The notes below the pieces were generated by a model. That model was given only the letters and a program-made list of their open reading frames with translations, was not told the DNA's origin and ran no database searches. This document shows positions 52,937-61,791 of a stretch of 64,000 bases of DNA, one piece after another. The position numbers were made by a program, and so were the translations under genes. Origin of the DNA: Azospirillum rugosum (GTDB lineage Bacteria; Pseudomonadota; Alphaproteobacteria; Azospirillales; Azospirillaceae); assembly GCF_017876155.1 (NCBI RefSeq), contig NZ_JAGINP010000010.1, forward strand, positions 174,786-238,785, given 5' to 3'. Numbering within the stretch: position 1 is the first letter of the stretch; every line of letters starts with the position of its first letter.

Positions 52937-53877
52937 CGCGGGTCGGCCTGATCACCAACCCGCGCAGCCGCCACAACCGCAGCGGCGACTTCATCCGGCG
53001 GGTGGCGGAATTCGACGACCTGCCGCGGGCGGAGCCGTTCACCACCACGGAACTGACGGAGGCCTTGACGGACTTCCGCCGCCGCGGCGTCCGCGTGGTC
53101 GCCGTCAGCGGTGGCGACGGCACACTGCGGGAGGTGCTGACCGCCCTGCCCGCCGCCTACGGCAACGAACCGCCGGACATCGCCCTCCTGCCCGCGGGCA
53201 AGACGAACCTCGCCGCCCGCGTCGTCAGCCAGGCCGGCCAGGGCGTCCAGGGGTTGCGCCGCCTGCTCGACGCGGCGCACGGCGGCGCGCTGACGCGGGT
53301 CGAATGGCCGGTGCTGGACGTCGCGTGGCGCGATGCGCCGGAACGGCGGGTGCGCGGTTTCCTGTTCGGCGCCGCCGGTTTCGCGGCGGGCACGCAGATC
53401 GCCAACAGCCACATTCACCGGGCCGGATTCCACAACGCCACAGCCGTCGCCCTGTCCATCGCCGCCACCGCCGCCTCCACCCTGTTCGGAAGCCGGCGCC
53501 GCGCCCTGCTGGAGGGGGAGGAGATGACCGTGGGAGTGGACGGTGCCTCCAGGCGCGGCGGGCGGCATTTCCTGACGATGGCGACCACGCTCAACCGCCT
53601 GCTTCTCGACCTGACGCCCTTTTGGGGCGAAAGCGGGAAACCGATCCGCTGGCTCGATGTTCCCGCCATGCCGCCTCGGCTGATGGCGGCGTTGCTGCCG
53701 ACCCTGCGCGGCCGGCCGCGCCCCTGGATGATCGACGCGGGCTACGCCAGCGGCCGGGCCGACGAGATGACCGTCGAGATGACGCACCCCTTCGTGGTGG
53801 ATGGGGAGTTGTTTGAGCCGGGACCGCGGGGCATCCTGCTGTCCGCCGGCCAGCGTGTCGGGTTCGTGGCGCCATGA
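52933..53877 (+). CDS. Diacylglycerol kinase-like lipid kinase, ceramide kinase candidate
   Basis: About 314 residues. The DAGK catalytic domain has G-G-D-G-T (60-64) and L-P-A-G-K-T-N near residue 96, then a C-terminal beta-sandwich domain. The motif usually reads G-T-x-N-D; G-K-T-N is a clear variant. Caulobacter has a bacterial ceramide kinase (CpgB) of this family next to its ceramide genes (known), so a ceramide 1-phosphate-forming role is likely but not shown. Starts ATG 52933 overlapping the CDP-alcohol gene by 4 nt; ends overlapping the next gene's ATG. Confidence 0.84.
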   Translation: MTRVGLITNPRSRHNRSGDFIRRVAEFDDLPRAEPFTTTELTEALTDFRRRGVRVVAVSGGDGTLREVLTALPAAYGNEPPDIALLPAGKTNLAARVVSQAGQGVQGLRRLLDAAHGGALTRVEWPVLDVAWRDAPERRVRGFLFGAAGFAAGTQIANSHIHRAGFHNATAVALSIAATAASTLFGSRRRALLEGEEMTVGVDGASRRGGRHFLTMATTLNRLLLDLTPFWGESGKPIRWLDVPAMPPRLMAALLPTLRGRPRPWMIDAGYASGRADEMTVEMTHPFVVDGELFEPGPRGILLSAGQRVGFVAP

Positions 53878-54803
53878 CCCCGTCGCTCTCCACCCTGATC
53901 GCGGAGGAGTTGGACCGGCCCGTCATGGCCGAGGCGCGCACCATCGCCGACGCGATCCTGGCCCGCCACGGTGCGAGCGTGGCGGCCGTGCTGTTCTACG
54001 GCTCCTGCCTGCGCACCGGCGATGCCGGCGGCATCCTCGACGTCTATGTGCTGACCGACGACCTGCGCGCCTACCACGGGCGGTTCTGGCCGGCACTGCT
54101 GAACGCCGCGCTGCCGCCCACCGTGTCCTACTTGGAGGCGCCGGGCCCCACAGGTATGGTGCGGGCCAAGGTGGCGGTGATGGGAACCGCGGCCTTCGCC
54201 CGCGCGGTGCGAGGGGCCGGCATTGACACCACCATCTGGGCACGCTTCTGCCAGCCGGCGGCATTGCTCTACGCGCGCGATGCGGAGAGCCGGGCCGCGG
54301 CCATCGACGCGGTCGCGCAGGCGGTCGCCACCGCCGCCCGCTGGGCTGTCCGGCTGGGGCCGGAGAGCGCGCAACCAGCGGAGTACTGGACGACTCTGTT
54401 CCGCCACACCTACGGCGCCGAACTGCGCGCCGAGCGTGGCAACCGCCCCGCCCTCATTCACGATTGGGCCGCGAACCGCTACACCCGCCTGCTGCCGTTG
54501 GCGCTCGCCCGCGCCGAAATCGCCACGACAGAGAACACGGACGGGCGGCTGTGCCCGCAGGTTCCGGACCGTGCCACGGCGCGGCGGGCCTGGGCGCGGC
54601 GGCGGCGTCTGGGCAAGCCGTTGAACGTCCTGCGCCTGATGAAGGCCGCCTTCACCTTTGAAAACGGCATCGACTACATCCTGTGGAAGCTGGAGCGGCA
54701 CTCCGGCCGGCCGCTGCGGGTCTCCCCCTGGCAGCGCCGGCACCCGATCCTCGCCTCCCCGCTGCTGCTCCTGAAACTCTACCGGGACGGCATCATCCAA
54801 TGA
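53874..54803 (+). CDS. TAM41-like nucleotidyltransferase (candidate CDP-lipid synthase)
   Basis: About 309 residues. Residues 40-70 read L-F-Y-G-S-C-L-R-T-G-D, then I-L-D-V-Y-V-L-T-D-D-L-R-A-Y-H. The Y-G-S (42-44), D56, D62/D63 and His68 pattern is that of TAM41/Mmp37, the mitochondrial CDP-diacylglycerol synthase with a Pol-beta-like fold. No membrane helix of the classical CdsA is present. Function proposed: turning a lipid phosphate (ceramide 1-phosphate or phosphatidate) plus CTP into a CDP-lipid for the adjacent CDP-alcohol enzyme. This is inference from motif and context. ATG 53874 overlaps the kinase stop (ATGA). Confidence 0.68.
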   Translation: MTPSLSTLIAEELDRPVMAEARTIADAILARHGASVAAVLFYGSCLRTGDAGGILDVYVLTDDLRAYHGRFWPALLNAALPPTVSYLEAPGPTGMVRAKVAVMGTAAFARAVRGAGIDTTIWARFCQPAALLYARDAESRAAAIDAVAQAVATAARWAVRLGPESAQPAEYWTTLFRHTYGAELRAERGNRPALIHDWAANRYTRLLPLALARAEIATTENTDGRLCPQVPDRATARRAWARRRRLGKPLNVLRLMKAAFTFENGIDYILWKLERHSGRPLRVSPWQRRHPILASPLLLLKLYRDGIIQ

Positions 54804-55177
54804 TGAATCCGGGTACGCTTGGCTGCCTCACCCACGCCGTGATCAATCAAGCACTGCCCCTGTTCCATCCGTCAGACGCAACCGATTACCCAAAGCCGCA
54901 CGACACAAGATGTCCACCCTTTGATAACTTCAATACTTTGAGTCAATGATCTGTCGTCATCGACGGAAACTACGAATCAATACAACAGCATATCCGCGAG
55001 GTTACAAAAATTTCATGAGTTCCTTTTTCCGCATGATTGACACGACGCGCCTCAGCAACTAGTAATGCATCGTACGTTTTGGGCATCCACCACTGCTCCG
55101 CTTCGGCTGCCTTGGCGCATGGAAGAGCCGGACAAAAACTGATTTTGAGAAGCGTTCTTAATCAAGGACATGGGACC
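54804..55177. other. Intergenic region after the sphingolipid island
   Basis: 374 bp. The middle (about 54920-55030) is A/T-rich and probably holds the promoter of the TetR gene. No hairpin with a T-tract and no gene of recognisable family were seen. Confidence 0.45.
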
Positions 55178-55819
55178 ATGGTCACGACGCACCAGCAACG
55201 ATGCCGACCGCGCGGCGAGTCCAGGCGCTCGGAGATCCTGGACGTCGCACTCCAGGTGTTTCTGGAAAACGGCTATAGCGGCGCGACCATTGACCTCGTG
55301 GTTGCCCGCGCGAACGCATCGAAGGCCACGATTTACAGTTACTTCGGCGGCAAGGAAGGATTGTTCACCGCCATTATAGAGGAACGGACGGAACAGATTA
55401 TTTCCTGTCTCTTCGCCCAGGACTTCAGCGACGCCGACGTGCCTGTCGCGCTGGCTCAAATCGCCCGCCGGCTGTTGATGGTGTCGATGACGCCGGAGGC
55501 CATTGGCATCTACCGCCTGATCCTGTCGGAAGGTTTTCGTTTCCCCGACGTCGCGCGGACCTTCTACCGGTTGGGGCCCGACCGGGTGACCGGGCACCTT
55601 GCCCGCATTCTCGCGGACTGGCGCAACCGTGGTCTAATCGCCGTCGAGGATCCAGAAGTCGCCGCAACCCAGTTTCTCACCGTGGCGCTCGGTGAACTCC
55701 GCGTTCGGGCCGTTGCCGGCCTGCCTCCGGACGACTTGGACGCCGCCATCGAGTGCAACGTCCGCAACGCCGTCGAGCCCTTCTGGTGCTATGTCAGGCC
55801 GGGCAATCTTCACGCCTGA
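55178..55819 (+). CDS. TetR-family transcriptional regulator
   Basis: About 213 residues. The N-terminal helix-turn-helix (about 15-60) has I-L-D-V-A-L-Q-V-F-L-E-N-G-Y-S-G-A-T-I, then A-S-K-A-T-I-Y-S-Y-F-G-G-K-E-G-L-F. The C-terminal half is the TetR_C/AefR-like dimer and ligand domain (R-F-P-D-V-A-R-T-F-Y). It may regulate the upstream lipid genes or be independent; no adjacent target is obvious because the right side is IS debris. ATG 55178 has AAGGA upstream. Confidence 0.9.
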   Translation: MVTTHQQRCRPRGESRRSEILDVALQVFLENGYSGATIDLVVARANASKATIYSYFGGKEGLFTAIIEERTEQIISCLFAQDFSDADVPVALAQIARRLLMVSMTPEAIGIYRLILSEGFRFPDVARTFYRLGPDRVTGHLARILADWRNRGLIAVEDPEVAATQFLTVALGELRVRAVAGLPPDDLDAAIECNVRNAVEPFWCYVRPGNLHA

Positions 55820-55885
55820 GCAGCTTTGCTGGTCAATTCAGCGGGTTTTGATGGAATGGACGCCCCACTTCTGACGGATCCTATT

Positions 55886-55902
55886 TGAGAACATGTTTGT
55901 AG
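55886..55902. repeat. 17-bp IS terminal repeat copy
   Basis: TGAGAACATGTTTGTAG, identical to the reverse complement of 35999-36015. It precedes the IS630-type remnant by about 80 bp, which suggests it is the end of that element. Confidence 0.5.
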
Positions 55903-55982
55903 ACGTCACGCGCTGACGGCTTGGCCAGCCATGCCCGCCAGCTGAAACGCTGACTCACGGAAGGGGATTCCCAAGGCGGGCG

Positions 55983-56205
55983 ATCCGGGAAGACCTGAGC
56001 GCCAGCGAGTTGCGCGCGCTTGCGCGGCGCGAGAGCAAAGGGCGGGTGGCGGCGCGGATGTTCGTTCGCCATCGCCCATGCGCTCGACGGGGTGAGCCGG
56101 GCGGAAGCGGCGCTGCTGGCCGGCATGGACCGCCAAGCCTTGCGAGATGCTGTGGTACGCTACAACACCGACGGAGTGGCCGGTGTGGCCGCTCCCGTCC
56201 GGTAG
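55983..56205 (+). pseudogene. IS630-family transposase N-terminal remnant
   Basis: The plus strand reads R-E-D-L-S-A-S-E-L-R-A-L-A-R-R-E-S-K-G-R-V-A-A-R-M-F in one frame, then shifts to A-I-A-H-A-L-D-G-V-S-R-A-E-A, G-M-D-R-Q-A-L-R-D-A-V and R-Y-N-T-D-G-V-A-G. This is the classical N-terminal helix-turn-helix of IS630-type transposases. A frameshift and the premature stop at 56203 make it inactive. The end overlaps the antisense AraC gene. Confidence 0.78.
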
Positions 56206-57140
56206 CGCGCCGGCGAGACCCCCATGATCCGCCGGAACGTGGCGCTGAAGGCGCTGTCCGACAGGTAGCCGAGCGAGGCGGCGATGGCGGAGACCGGTTC
56301 CTGACCTTGCCGTAGCCGCGTCGCGGCGAGGCGCATGCGCCAGCGCAGCATGTAATCGATCGGGGGAACCCCCACGCGCTCCCGAAAGGCGGCGGCGAAG
56401 CTGGAGCGCGACCGCCCGGCGATGCCCGCCAGTTCCGCAAGCGTCCAGTTGCGGCAGGGCTCGGCGTGGATGGCGCCCAAGGCCCGGCCGATCGAGGGGT
56501 CCAGGCTGGCGGCCAGCCAGTTGGCGCCCTGCGGCGGCTGCTCACTCAGATGCGTCCGCAAGGCGTGGACGAACATCAAGCGCAGCAGGTCGTTGCAGGC
56601 GAGCTGAGACCCCACCGTCCCGCCGCGCCATTCCCGATCGAGCTGCTCCAGCAGCCAGCCGACCGGCGCGGCCCCCGGGGCTCCGCCGCGGATCATCAAC
56701 AGCCGCGGCAGCAGGTCGAACAGCAGGCCACCGTCCAACCGGTCGAACCGCACGCTGCCGCCGAGGAACCGCACCTCCTCCCCGTCGCCGCCGGGCGCGT
56801 CACCCCCCGCGTTAACGCGGGCCTCACCGCCCGGCGCCTGGAACACTTCCACGGCCGGGACGGGGGACAGGTCCGGCGCGCTCGCCAGGACGAAGCCGCC
56901 GCGCACCACCACGAAGCAATCGCCGGCGTCGAGGCGCCGGGGTGCTTCCGGTCCGTCCGGCCCGTCCGCCCGAATCCAGCAGGTGCCCGCGGTCACCACA
57001 TTGAACTTGATGGCGTTCGGCGGCTGGAAGCGGATCGACCAGTCGCCCCTGGCGGCGAGGCGCGCGGAGCACAGGGTCTCGGCCTGCATCAGGCGGAGCA
57101 CGTCCGACAGCACGTCGGCGGGCGCGTTCTGGACGATCAC
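56160..57140 (-). CDS. AraC-family regulator (cupin_6 type)
   Basis: About 326 residues. The N-terminal AraC_binding-like cupin half is followed by the two-helix-turn-helix AraC domain: L-A-E-L-A-G-I-A-G-R-S-R-S-S-F, then I-A-A-S-L-G-Y-L-S-D-S-A-F-S-A-T-F-R-R-I-M-G-V-S-P-A-R-Y-R. It probably controls the divergent SDR gene at 57227. The final ten or so residues (A-A-T-P-A-T-P-S-V-L) are encoded by antisense of an IS630 remnant, so its natural end was replaced. GTG 57140 is chosen as the nearest start before the cupin half. Confidence 0.86.
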   Translation of the reverse strand: MIVQNAPADVLSDVLRLMQAETLCSARLAARGDWSIRFQPPNAIKFNVVTAGTCWIRADGPDGPEAPRRLDAGDCFVVVRGGFVLASAPDLSPVPAVEVFQAPGGEARVNAGGDAPGGDGEEVRFLGGSVRFDRLDGGLLFDLLPRLLMIRGGAPGAAPVGWLLEQLDREWRGGTVGSQLACNDLLRLMFVHALRTHLSEQPPQGANWLAASLDPSIGRALGAIHAEPCRNWTLAELAGIAGRSRSSFAAAFRERVGVPPIDYMLRWRMRLAATRLRQGQEPVSAIAASLGYLSDSAFSATFRRIMGVSPARYRTGAATPATPSVL

Positions 57141-57226
57141 GACAGGATTCCGGACGGGGCTGGATGGATCATCCCGCGCATATAGGCGACAACGGCTCCC
57201 GACGCCACACCCTGCAAGGAGGCCCC

Positions 57227-58210
57227 ATGATATCCCCCGACCAGACACCCATCGGGTCCGGCTTCGGTCCCGCCACCACCGCCGCCGAGGCCGTCCGCGG
57301 CATCGATCTCCGCGGGCGGGTGGCGGTCGTCACCGGCGGCTATTCCGGCATTGGGCTGGAGACGACGCGCGCGCTCGCCGAGGCCGGCGCGACCGTCATC
57401 GTGCCGGCCCGGGATCGCGTCCGTGCGGCGGCGGCGCTGGCCGGCCTCGACCGCGTCGAGCTGGAGGCGCTCGACCTTGCGGACGCCGCCTCGGTCGCCG
57501 CCTTCGCCCAGCGCTTCTGCGGGTCCGGACGGCCGTTGTCGATGCTCGTCAACAGTGCCGGCATCATGGCGACGCCGCTTCACCGCGATGCCGATGGGCG
57601 CGAGGGGCAGTTCGCGACGAATCATCTCGGCCATTTCCGGCTGACCCTGGCCTTGTGGCCGGCGCTGCTCGCGGCGGGACGCGAGGCGGGCGGCGCGCGC
57701 GTCGTGTCGGTTTCGTCGCGTGGCCACCAGATCGCCGGGATCGACTTCGACGACCTCGACTTCGAACGGCGGCCCTATGACAAGTGGATCGCCTACGGCC
57801 AGTCCAAGACGGCCAACGCGCTGTTCGCCGTCGCCCTGGATCGCCGCGGCCGGGATCACGGGGTGCGCGCCTTCTCGCTGCATCCGGGACAGATCCTCAC
57901 CGAGCTGAGCCGCCACCTGAGCGCCGCGGAAATCGCCGGTTTCGATGCCCTGGACGCGGAGGGGCGCCCGCGCATCGACCCGTCCCGCGGCATGAAGACC
58001 GTCGCTCAGGGGGCGGCCACCAGTGTCTGGTGCGCGACCAGTCCGCGGCTCGACGGCCTCGGCGGGGTCTATTGCGAGGATTGCGACGTCGCCCCGGTCC
58101 ACGGCGCGGCGACGGGACAGCGCGGCGTCCATCCCTGGGCCGCGGACGACGCGCTTGCGGAGCGGCTGTGGCGCGTCTCGGAGGCCCTGACCGGCGCCTC
58201 CCTGCCCTGA
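57227..58210 (+). CDS. SDR-family oxidoreductase (retinol-dehydrogenase-like)
   Basis: About 327 residues, longer than simple SDRs. NAD(P) site T-G-G-Y-S-G-I-G-L near residue 37; N-S-A-G-I-M; S-V-S-S-R-G-H and Y-G-Q-S-K at the active site. H-P-G-Q-I-L-T follows. The C-terminal extension and the H-P-G motif are typical of WWOX/retinol-dehydrogenase-like members. Likely a cytoplasmic reductase of aldehydes/ketones. ATG 57227 has AAGGAGG 5-10 nt upstream, a very strong site. Divergent from the AraC gene (86 bp gap). Confidence 0.9.
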   Translation: MISPDQTPIGSGFGPATTAAEAVRGIDLRGRVAVVTGGYSGIGLETTRALAEAGATVIVPARDRVRAAAALAGLDRVELEALDLADAASVAAFAQRFCGSGRPLSMLVNSAGIMATPLHRDADGREGQFATNHLGHFRLTLALWPALLAAGREAGGARVVSVSSRGHQIAGIDFDDLDFERRPYDKWIAYGQSKTANALFAVALDRRGRDHGVRAFSLHPGQILTELSRHLSAAEIAGFDALDAEGRPRIDPSRGMKTVAQGAATSVWCATSPRLDGLGGVYCEDCDVAPVHGAATGQRGVHPWAADDALAERLWRVSEALTGASLP

Positions 58211-58214
58211 CCCG

Positions 58215-59189
58215 TCACGGATCCGTCTGCCGGAACTGGCGCCGAAGCTCCTGCGGGGTCTGGCCGAGCGCGCGCAGGAAGCTCTGGCACATGCGGTCCG
58301 GGTCGATGAAGCCAACGAGGCGGGCGATTTCCGCGAAGGTTTGCCGGCCGTCCTCCACCATCGTCCGCGCCGCCTCCACCCGCATCCGCTCCACGGCCTT
58401 GGCCGGCGTCATGCCGGTGGAGGTGGTGAAGGCGCGTCCGAACTGCCGCACGCTAAGATGCGCCACGTCGGCCAGCCGCTCCACCGAGAGATCCGCCGCC
58501 AGATTCTCCCGCGCGAAGCTCAGCGTGCGGCGGATGCGGTCGGACCCCGGATCGAAGTCGAGCAGCGAGGAATACTGGTACTGGCCGCCGGGGCGCCGGT
58601 AATAGACGACGAGCATGCGGGCAAGCGACCGCGCCGCTACCCGGCCCAGATCCTCCTCGATCAGGGCGAGCGTCATGTCGATCCCCGCCGTCAAGCCCGC
58701 CGACGTCCAGACCCCGCCGTCGCAGGTGTGGATGCGGTCGCCGTCCACCCGCAGGGTCGGGTAGCGCGCCTGGAGCCGCGGCGCGTAGAACCAGTGGGTG
58801 GTCGCCAGTCGCCCGTCGAGGACACCGCTCGCGGCGAGGATAAAGGCCCCCGTGCAGACGCTGGCGATCCTCCGGGTATGGGGCGCCGCTGCGGCGATGG
58901 CCGCCGCAAGCGCCTCCACCGATGGCCCTTCCGGCGGTTCCGGCGCGCCGACCACGATGAGTGTGTCCGCCGGGCTGTCGGCGCAGACTTCGGCGCCGGC
59001 TTCCGGCAAGGGTTCGGTGATGACCTCCAACCCGCAGGAACTGCGCACCGGACCGCCTGCCACCGATGCGACGGAAAGCCGGTAGCACTCCCCGCACAGC
59101 CGGTTGGCGAAGGAGAAGGCATCGAGCGGCCCACCGAGATCGAGCAGCACGAAGCCCGGATGAACCAGGAAACGCACGTGACGAGTCAT
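58215..59189 (-). CDS. GlxA-type AraC regulator with DJ-1/PfpI domain
   Basis: About 324 residues. The N-terminal amidase-like DJ-1/PfpI domain (F-L-V-H-P-G-F-V-L-L-D-L-G-G-P-L-D-A-F near the start, and I-A-S-V-C-T-G-A-F-I-L near 110 with the nucleophile-position Cys) is joined to a C-terminal AraC double helix-turn-helix (L-A-D-V-A-H-L-S-V-R-Q-F-G-R-A-F). GlxA-type regulators control catabolic operons. It is divergent from the hydrolase/reductase/cupin operon at 59277, its probable target. Ends 4 bp from the SDR gene, which converges on it. Confidence 0.9.
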   Translation of the reverse strand: MTRHVRFLVHPGFVLLDLGGPLDAFSFANRLCGECYRLSVASVAGGPVRSSCGLEVITEPLPEAGAEVCADSPADTLIVVGAPEPPEGPSVEALAAAIAAAAPHTRRIASVCTGAFILAASGVLDGRLATTHWFYAPRLQARYPTLRVDGDRIHTCDGGVWTSAGLTAGIDMTLALIEEDLGRVAARSLARMLVVYYRRPGGQYQYSSLLDFDPGSDRIRRTLSFARENLAADLSVERLADVAHLSVRQFGRAFTTSTGMTPAKAVERMRVEAARTMVEDGRQTFAEIARLVGFIDPDRMCQSFLRALGQTPQELRRQFRQTDP

Positions 59190-59276
59190 GTCCGAAATCC
59201 CGGGAATGACGTCCTTTGAGACATCATCGACGCACGATAGCCTGCGGTCAACCTCCAGCGTTCAACGGAGCATCCC

Positions 59277-60284
59277 ATGACCGAACCGCCTCGTGCCGAA
59301 CCGCCCCTTCCAGACCCGGCGGGCCCGGTCCGCCGCAAGCTCCTGGGCTTTGGAGCGGGCGCCGCCCTGCTGGCGGCGCTGCCCCTCCCACCGGCGGCCG
59401 CTCAGACCGCCCCGGGGGCGATGCCCCCCTCCTCCCTCGACCGGAGTCCAACCATGAGCACCATCACCACCAAGGACGGCGTTTCGATCTTCTACAAGGA
59501 TTGGGGTCCCCGCAGCGGGCAGCCCATCGTCTTCCACCATGGCTGGCCGCTCAGCGCGGACGACTGGGACAGCCAGATGCTGTTCTTCGCGGACAAGGGC
59601 TATCGCGTCATCGCCCACGACCGCCGCGGCCACGGGCGTTCCGCCCAGGTCGGAGAGGGTCACGACATGGACCATTACGCGGCCGACGCCGCGGCGGTGG
59701 TGGAGCATCTCGACCTGCGCAACGCCATCCACATCGGCCATTCCACCGGCGGCGGCGAAGCCACCCGCTACGTCGCCCGCCACGGCCGTGGGCGTGTCGC
59801 CAAGCTCGTTCTCATCGGGGCGGTGCCCCCCATCATGGTGAAGACCGCGGCCAACCCCGGCGGTCTGCCGATCGCGGTGTTCGACGATTTCCGCCGCCAG
59901 CTCGCCGCGAACCGGGCGCAGTTCTACCTCGACATCCCGAGCGGCCCCTTCTACGGCTTCAACCGGCCCGGTGCGGCGGTGTCGCCGGGCGTGATCCAAA
60001 ACTGGTGGCGGCAGGCCATGATGGGCGGCGCCAAGGCCCAATATGACGGGGTCAAGGCCTTCTCGGAGACCGACTTCACCGAAGACCTCAAGGCCATCGA
60101 CGTGCCGACGCTGGTCATGCACGGCGACGACGACCAGATCGTGCCCATCGCCGATTCCGCGCTGCTGTCGGTCAAGCTGCTCAAGGCCGGCACGCTCAAG
60201 GTCTACGAGCGCTTCCCGCACGGGATGTGCACGACCCACGCCGACGTGGTGAACCCCGACCTCCTGTCCTTCATCGCCGGCTGA
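59277..60284 (+). CDS. Alpha/beta hydrolase with Tat-type signal (haloperoxidase-like)
   Basis: About 335 residues. A twin-arginine-like start ([15 protein letters not shown], about 18-32) suggests Tat export. The mature part is a cofactor-free chloroperoxidase/arylesterase: [11 protein letters not shown] near 87, nucleophile Ser156 in [16 protein letters not shown] with the catalytic Asp, and the His in the late T-T-H-A-D. An in-frame ATG at 59454 would give a signal-less form. First gene of an operon with NmrA-like and cupin genes. Confidence 0.85.
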   Translation: MTEPPRAEPPLPDPAGPVRRKLLGFGAGAALLAALPLPPAAAQTAPGAMPPSSLDRSPTMSTITTKDGVSIFYKDWGPRSGQPIVFHHGWPLSADDWDSQMLFFADKGYRVIAHDRRGHGRSAQVGEGHDMDHYAADAAAVVEHLDLRNAIHIGHSTGGGEATRYVARHGRGRVAKLVLIGAVPPIMVKTAANPGGLPIAVFDDFRRQLAANRAQFYLDIPSGPFYGFNRPGAAVSPGVIQNWWRQAMMGGAKAQYDGVKAFSETDFTEDLKAIDVPTLVMHGDDDQIVPIADSALLSVKLLKAGTLKVYERFPHGMCTTHADVVNPDLLSFIAG

Positions 60285-60313
60285 CGCCCGGCCCCCGGCC
60301 TGAGGTGCATCCC

Positions 60314-61066
60314 ATGAAGATCGTCGTCATCGGCGGAACCGGCCTGATCGGTTCCAAGCTTACCGCCCTCCTGCGCGACCGCGGCCACGCGGTGGTCGCC
60401 GCGTCGCCCAGCACGGGGGTCGACACCATCTCCGGGGCTGGCCTCGCCGACGCCCTCGCCGGCGCCGCGGTGGTGATCGACGTTGCCAACGCGCCCTCCT
60501 TCGAGGATCGGGCGGTGATGGACTTCTTCCAGACGTCTGGCCGCAACCTGCTCGCGGCGGAAGCCGCCGCCGGTGTCGAGCACCATGTCGTCCTGTCCAT
60601 CGTCAACACCGACCGGATGCCCGACAACGGCTATTTCCAGGCCAAGGTGGAGCAGGAACGTCTGGTCGCCGCCTCCGGCATTCCCCACTCCATCGTCCGG
60701 GCCACCCAGTTCATGGAGTTCCTTGGGGCCATCGCCGCCACCCACACAGACGGCGACACGGTGCGGCTGGCCACCGGTCTCTTCCAACCGATCGCCGCCG
60801 ACGATGTGGCCGCCATCCTGGCCGAGACGGCGCTCGGCGCGCCGCGCAACGGCGTCATCGACATCGCCGGCCCGGACCGCGCGCCGTTCCCGGCGATCGT
60901 CGGCCGCTACATGGCGGCGGTCGGCGACGACCGCGGGGTGATCGGCGACCCGGAGGCCCGTTACTTCGGCGGCCGTGTCGAGGAACTGTCCCTGGTGCCG
61001 ACCGGCGAGGCCCGCCTCGGCCGTATCGGCTTGGACGCTTGGCTTCGCCGGGCACCGCGCCGCTGA
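60314..61066 (+). CDS. NmrA-like NAD(P)-binding protein (atypical SDR)
   Basis: About 250 residues. G-G-T-G-L-I-G (residues 7-13) is the NAD(P) site; the rest resembles NmrA/YtfG-type atypical SDRs (V-L-S-I-V-N-T-D near 97, Y-F-Q-A-K-V-E-Q-E-R-L-V). These are redox-sensing or quinone-reducing proteins in many bacteria. ATG 60314 lies 29 nt after the hydrolase gene; likely same transcript. Confidence 0.88.
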   Translation: MKIVVIGGTGLIGSKLTALLRDRGHAVVAASPSTGVDTISGAGLADALAGAAVVIDVANAPSFEDRAVMDFFQTSGRNLLAAEAAAGVEHHVVLSIVNTDRMPDNGYFQAKVEQERLVAASGIPHSIVRATQFMEFLGAIAATHTDGDTVRLATGLFQPIAADDVAAILAETALGAPRNGVIDIAGPDRAPFPAIVGRYMAAVGDDRGVIGDPEARYFGGRVEELSLVPTGEARLGRIGLDAWLRRAPRR

Positions 61067-61094
61067 TCCTGCACCACCCATCCGGAGGATTCCC

Positions 61095-61541
61095 ATGACT
61101 CGTCATGCCGGCGCGCCGACGCGCGTCCTGCTCTCCACCGCGGCCCTGGCCCTCGCCGCACTGCCGCCGTCCATCGTCCTGGCCGACCTGCCGGGAAGCC
61201 GGAACGCCAAGGTCACGCAGGTCTACGAGCACGCACTGCCGGACGTCCCCGGCAAGAGCATCCGGGGCGTGCTGGTCGAATACGGCCCGGGCGGCTACTC
61301 ACCGTCCCATACCCACGCGAAATCGGCGCTCATCTACGCCACCGTGCTGGAGGGGGCGGTGCGCAGCCAGATCAACGGCGGCCCGGTCCGGACCTTCCAG
61401 GCCGGCGAGCACTTCACCGAACTGCCCGGCGACCACCACAACATAAGCGCCAACGCCAGCGACAGCCAGCCGGCCAAGCTCCTTGCGGTCTTCGTGGTCG
61501 ACACGGCGGAGACGGAGTTGACGACTCCCGACCGACAGTGA
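61095..61541 (+). CDS. Secreted cupin-domain protein
   Basis: About 148 residues. Signal peptide (residues about 1-30, ending V-L-A-D). Single cupin barrel with the first motif P-S-H-T-H-A (metal His pair) and the second F-T-E-L-P-G-D-H-H-N-I (His). Probably a periplasmic small-molecule binding or oxygenase-like protein. GGAGG at 61083-61087 fixes the start at 61095. Third gene after the hydrolase and NmrA-like genes. Confidence 0.86.
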   Translation: MTRHAGAPTRVLLSTAALALAALPPSIVLADLPGSRNAKVTQVYEHALPDVPGKSIRGVLVEYGPGGYSPSHTHAKSALIYATVLEGAVRSQINGGPVRTFQAGEHFTELPGDHHNISANASDSQPAKLLAVFVVDTAETELTTPDRQ

Positions 61542-61628
61542 TGCCCCCTCCTGGCCGCGAAGGACGGCTGGCTTATCGCAACCAATGGAGCGACCTCGCA
61601 ACGAACGCTCCCGACAAGGAAAGCCCCC

Positions 61629-61668
61629 ATGACCCGCACTGCGCTCATCACCGGCTGTTCGAGCGGTG
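61629..61668 (+). pseudogene. SDR N-terminal fragment
   Basis: M-T-R-T-A-L-I-T-G-C-S-S-G is the normal start and nucleotide-binding loop of a short-chain dehydrogenase, but the frame immediately turns to unrelated, IS-like sequence. Truncated by insertion or deletion. Confidence 0.6.
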
Positions 61669-61791
61669 CTGTCAGGTTGGCGGGCGCGCCCTATCCGTGG
61701 CAGGTTTCCGGTCATGAGCACTGAGCTGATGTGGTGGACGGCCCTTCCACCTTCTTGAATCTGGAGGGTTCTGTGAGGTTCCGGCGTCGGC

